Under the pieces are notes generated by a model. That model was not told the DNA's origin and made no database searches. It worked only from the letters and a program-made list of their open reading frames with translations. A program made the position numbers and the translations under genes. Below are positions 63,466-64,000 of a stretch of DNA of 64,000 nucleotides, piece after piece. Each line of letters opens with the position of its first letter. The first letter of the stretch is position 1. The stretch is taken from contig CAVNZM010000001.1 of NCBI GenBank assembly GCA_963693365.1, forward strand, positions 682,001 through 746,000, in the 5' to 3' direction. This stretch comes from Amoebidium appalachense (taxonomy: Eukaryota; Ichthyosporea).

Positions 63466-64000
63466 GCCAGACGGGGTGTAGTAGGCTTCAATGGTAATGG
63501 TGGCAGTGCCATGGTGGTGTGGTGGAACGATGCCGTTTGTGGCCAAGAGGGTCAGAAGGCAGACGGAGGGTCGGAAGGGGAGTGAGGTAGGAAGCTCACG
63601 GTGGGCAATGTTGCACCCGGAACCCAGGCAGGGTCGGAGGACAGGGGGACAGTATCCGAGAACAAAGATTCTCACTGCCTTGACGAAGAAACAACATGGC
63701 TCGATGACGTGTGCAGGCCGTGGCAGTAGGAGCATGCTTTCACGGACGGGTTGTTAGAACGAGCCGGGGAATCAGAACGACGGGAACCCGAGAAAGGGAA
63801 CGACTGGGGGAACGAGACGTGGACCGGAAGGCAGGCCGGTGGGGGGAACGGGATCGGGTGTGCTGACGGGAGAGACGAGTTCGGAGGTCCGTGCCAGGGG
63901 TACGGTCAAGTCGGTTGCGTAAGTCACGGCGAGGAAGATCACGGGCGCGGGGGGGAGCACTGGCATTTAATGCCATGCTGGACTTGGAGGCACGGTGGGC
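63466..64000 (-). pseudogene. copia-1 protease and gag end, minus strand (target of the insertion)
   Basis: The minus strand reads the gag RS-rich tail (MALNASAPPR..., LRNRLDRTPGTDL), with an extra TRLSRQHTRSRSPH segment, then a degenerate stretch where the zinc knuckle and protease should be, and finally TIEAYYTPSG. Several frameshifts are present. It is the continuation of the fragment ending at 57008 and runs off the window edge. Confidence 0.75.

Overview
The window is eukaryotic nuclear DNA, dominated by mobile elements. One spliced host gene is clear: six exons between 13274 and 18342 encode a type II membrane protein with a neurexophilin-type Ig region and a PC-esterase domain (NXPE-like). 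Long pure C or G runs (20 to more than 80 bases) sit in introns, spacers and element UTRs. A 23-nt copy of an initiator tRNA-Met half at 47936 matches, as far as I can recall it, the animal-type sequence. With the NXPE-like gene this points to Holozoa (an animal or a unicellular relative); I cannot name the species.

Layout. 1-4480: a 185-bp satellite, microsatellites, two exon-like pieces of an unknown gene, and AT-rich DNA. 4482-11478: the 5' end of a copia-3 element, a copia-1 3' end with LTR, and a broken LINE carrying a solo copia-1 LTR and facing a second LINE 3' end tail to tail across two MITEs. 11479-13273: a pogo-like transposase remnant and another MITE. 13274-18342: the NXPE-like gene. 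18864-25133: a decayed Ty3/gypsy element with a chromodomain integrase, enclosed by copia-1 LTRs. 25134-31113: a minus-strand copia-2 element interrupted by a solo LTR2 and a copia-1 LTR. 31114-37910: a DIRS-type tyrosine-recombinase element fused with a copia-1 gag-pol. 38450-42787: minus-strand copia-1 carrying a solo LTR2, which itself holds a gag-only DIRS derivative. 42788-57008: a 7.1-kb composite copia unit present twice in tandem. 57009-63465: a complete LTR-to-LTR insertion with 5-bp target duplications, containing a poly(A)-tailed minisatellite retroelement. 63466-64000: the rest of the copia-1 target.

Element families. Copia-1 has a 925-bp LTR (TGTTGTAATACG...TTTAACA), a C-rich tract just before its polypurine tract, and pol order PR-INT-RT-RH. 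Copia-2 has a 735-bp LTR2 (TGTCATCTTC...AACAACA) and copia-3 has LTR3. All three leaders look complementary to the 5' half of initiator tRNA-Met, the half-tRNA priming known from Drosophila copia. The DIRS family has split direct repeats (A1 ... B1-A2-B2). Most pol genes are broken by frameshifts, often at C or G runs.

The most informative observations are junctions that record mechanism: a hybrid LTR marking an unequal crossover, a copied tRNA primer, long (112 and 231 bp) duplications flanking inserts, re-added LTR ends beside pol fragments, and an SVA-like element with a 16-bp target duplication. Boundaries were read by eye and may be off by a few bases.
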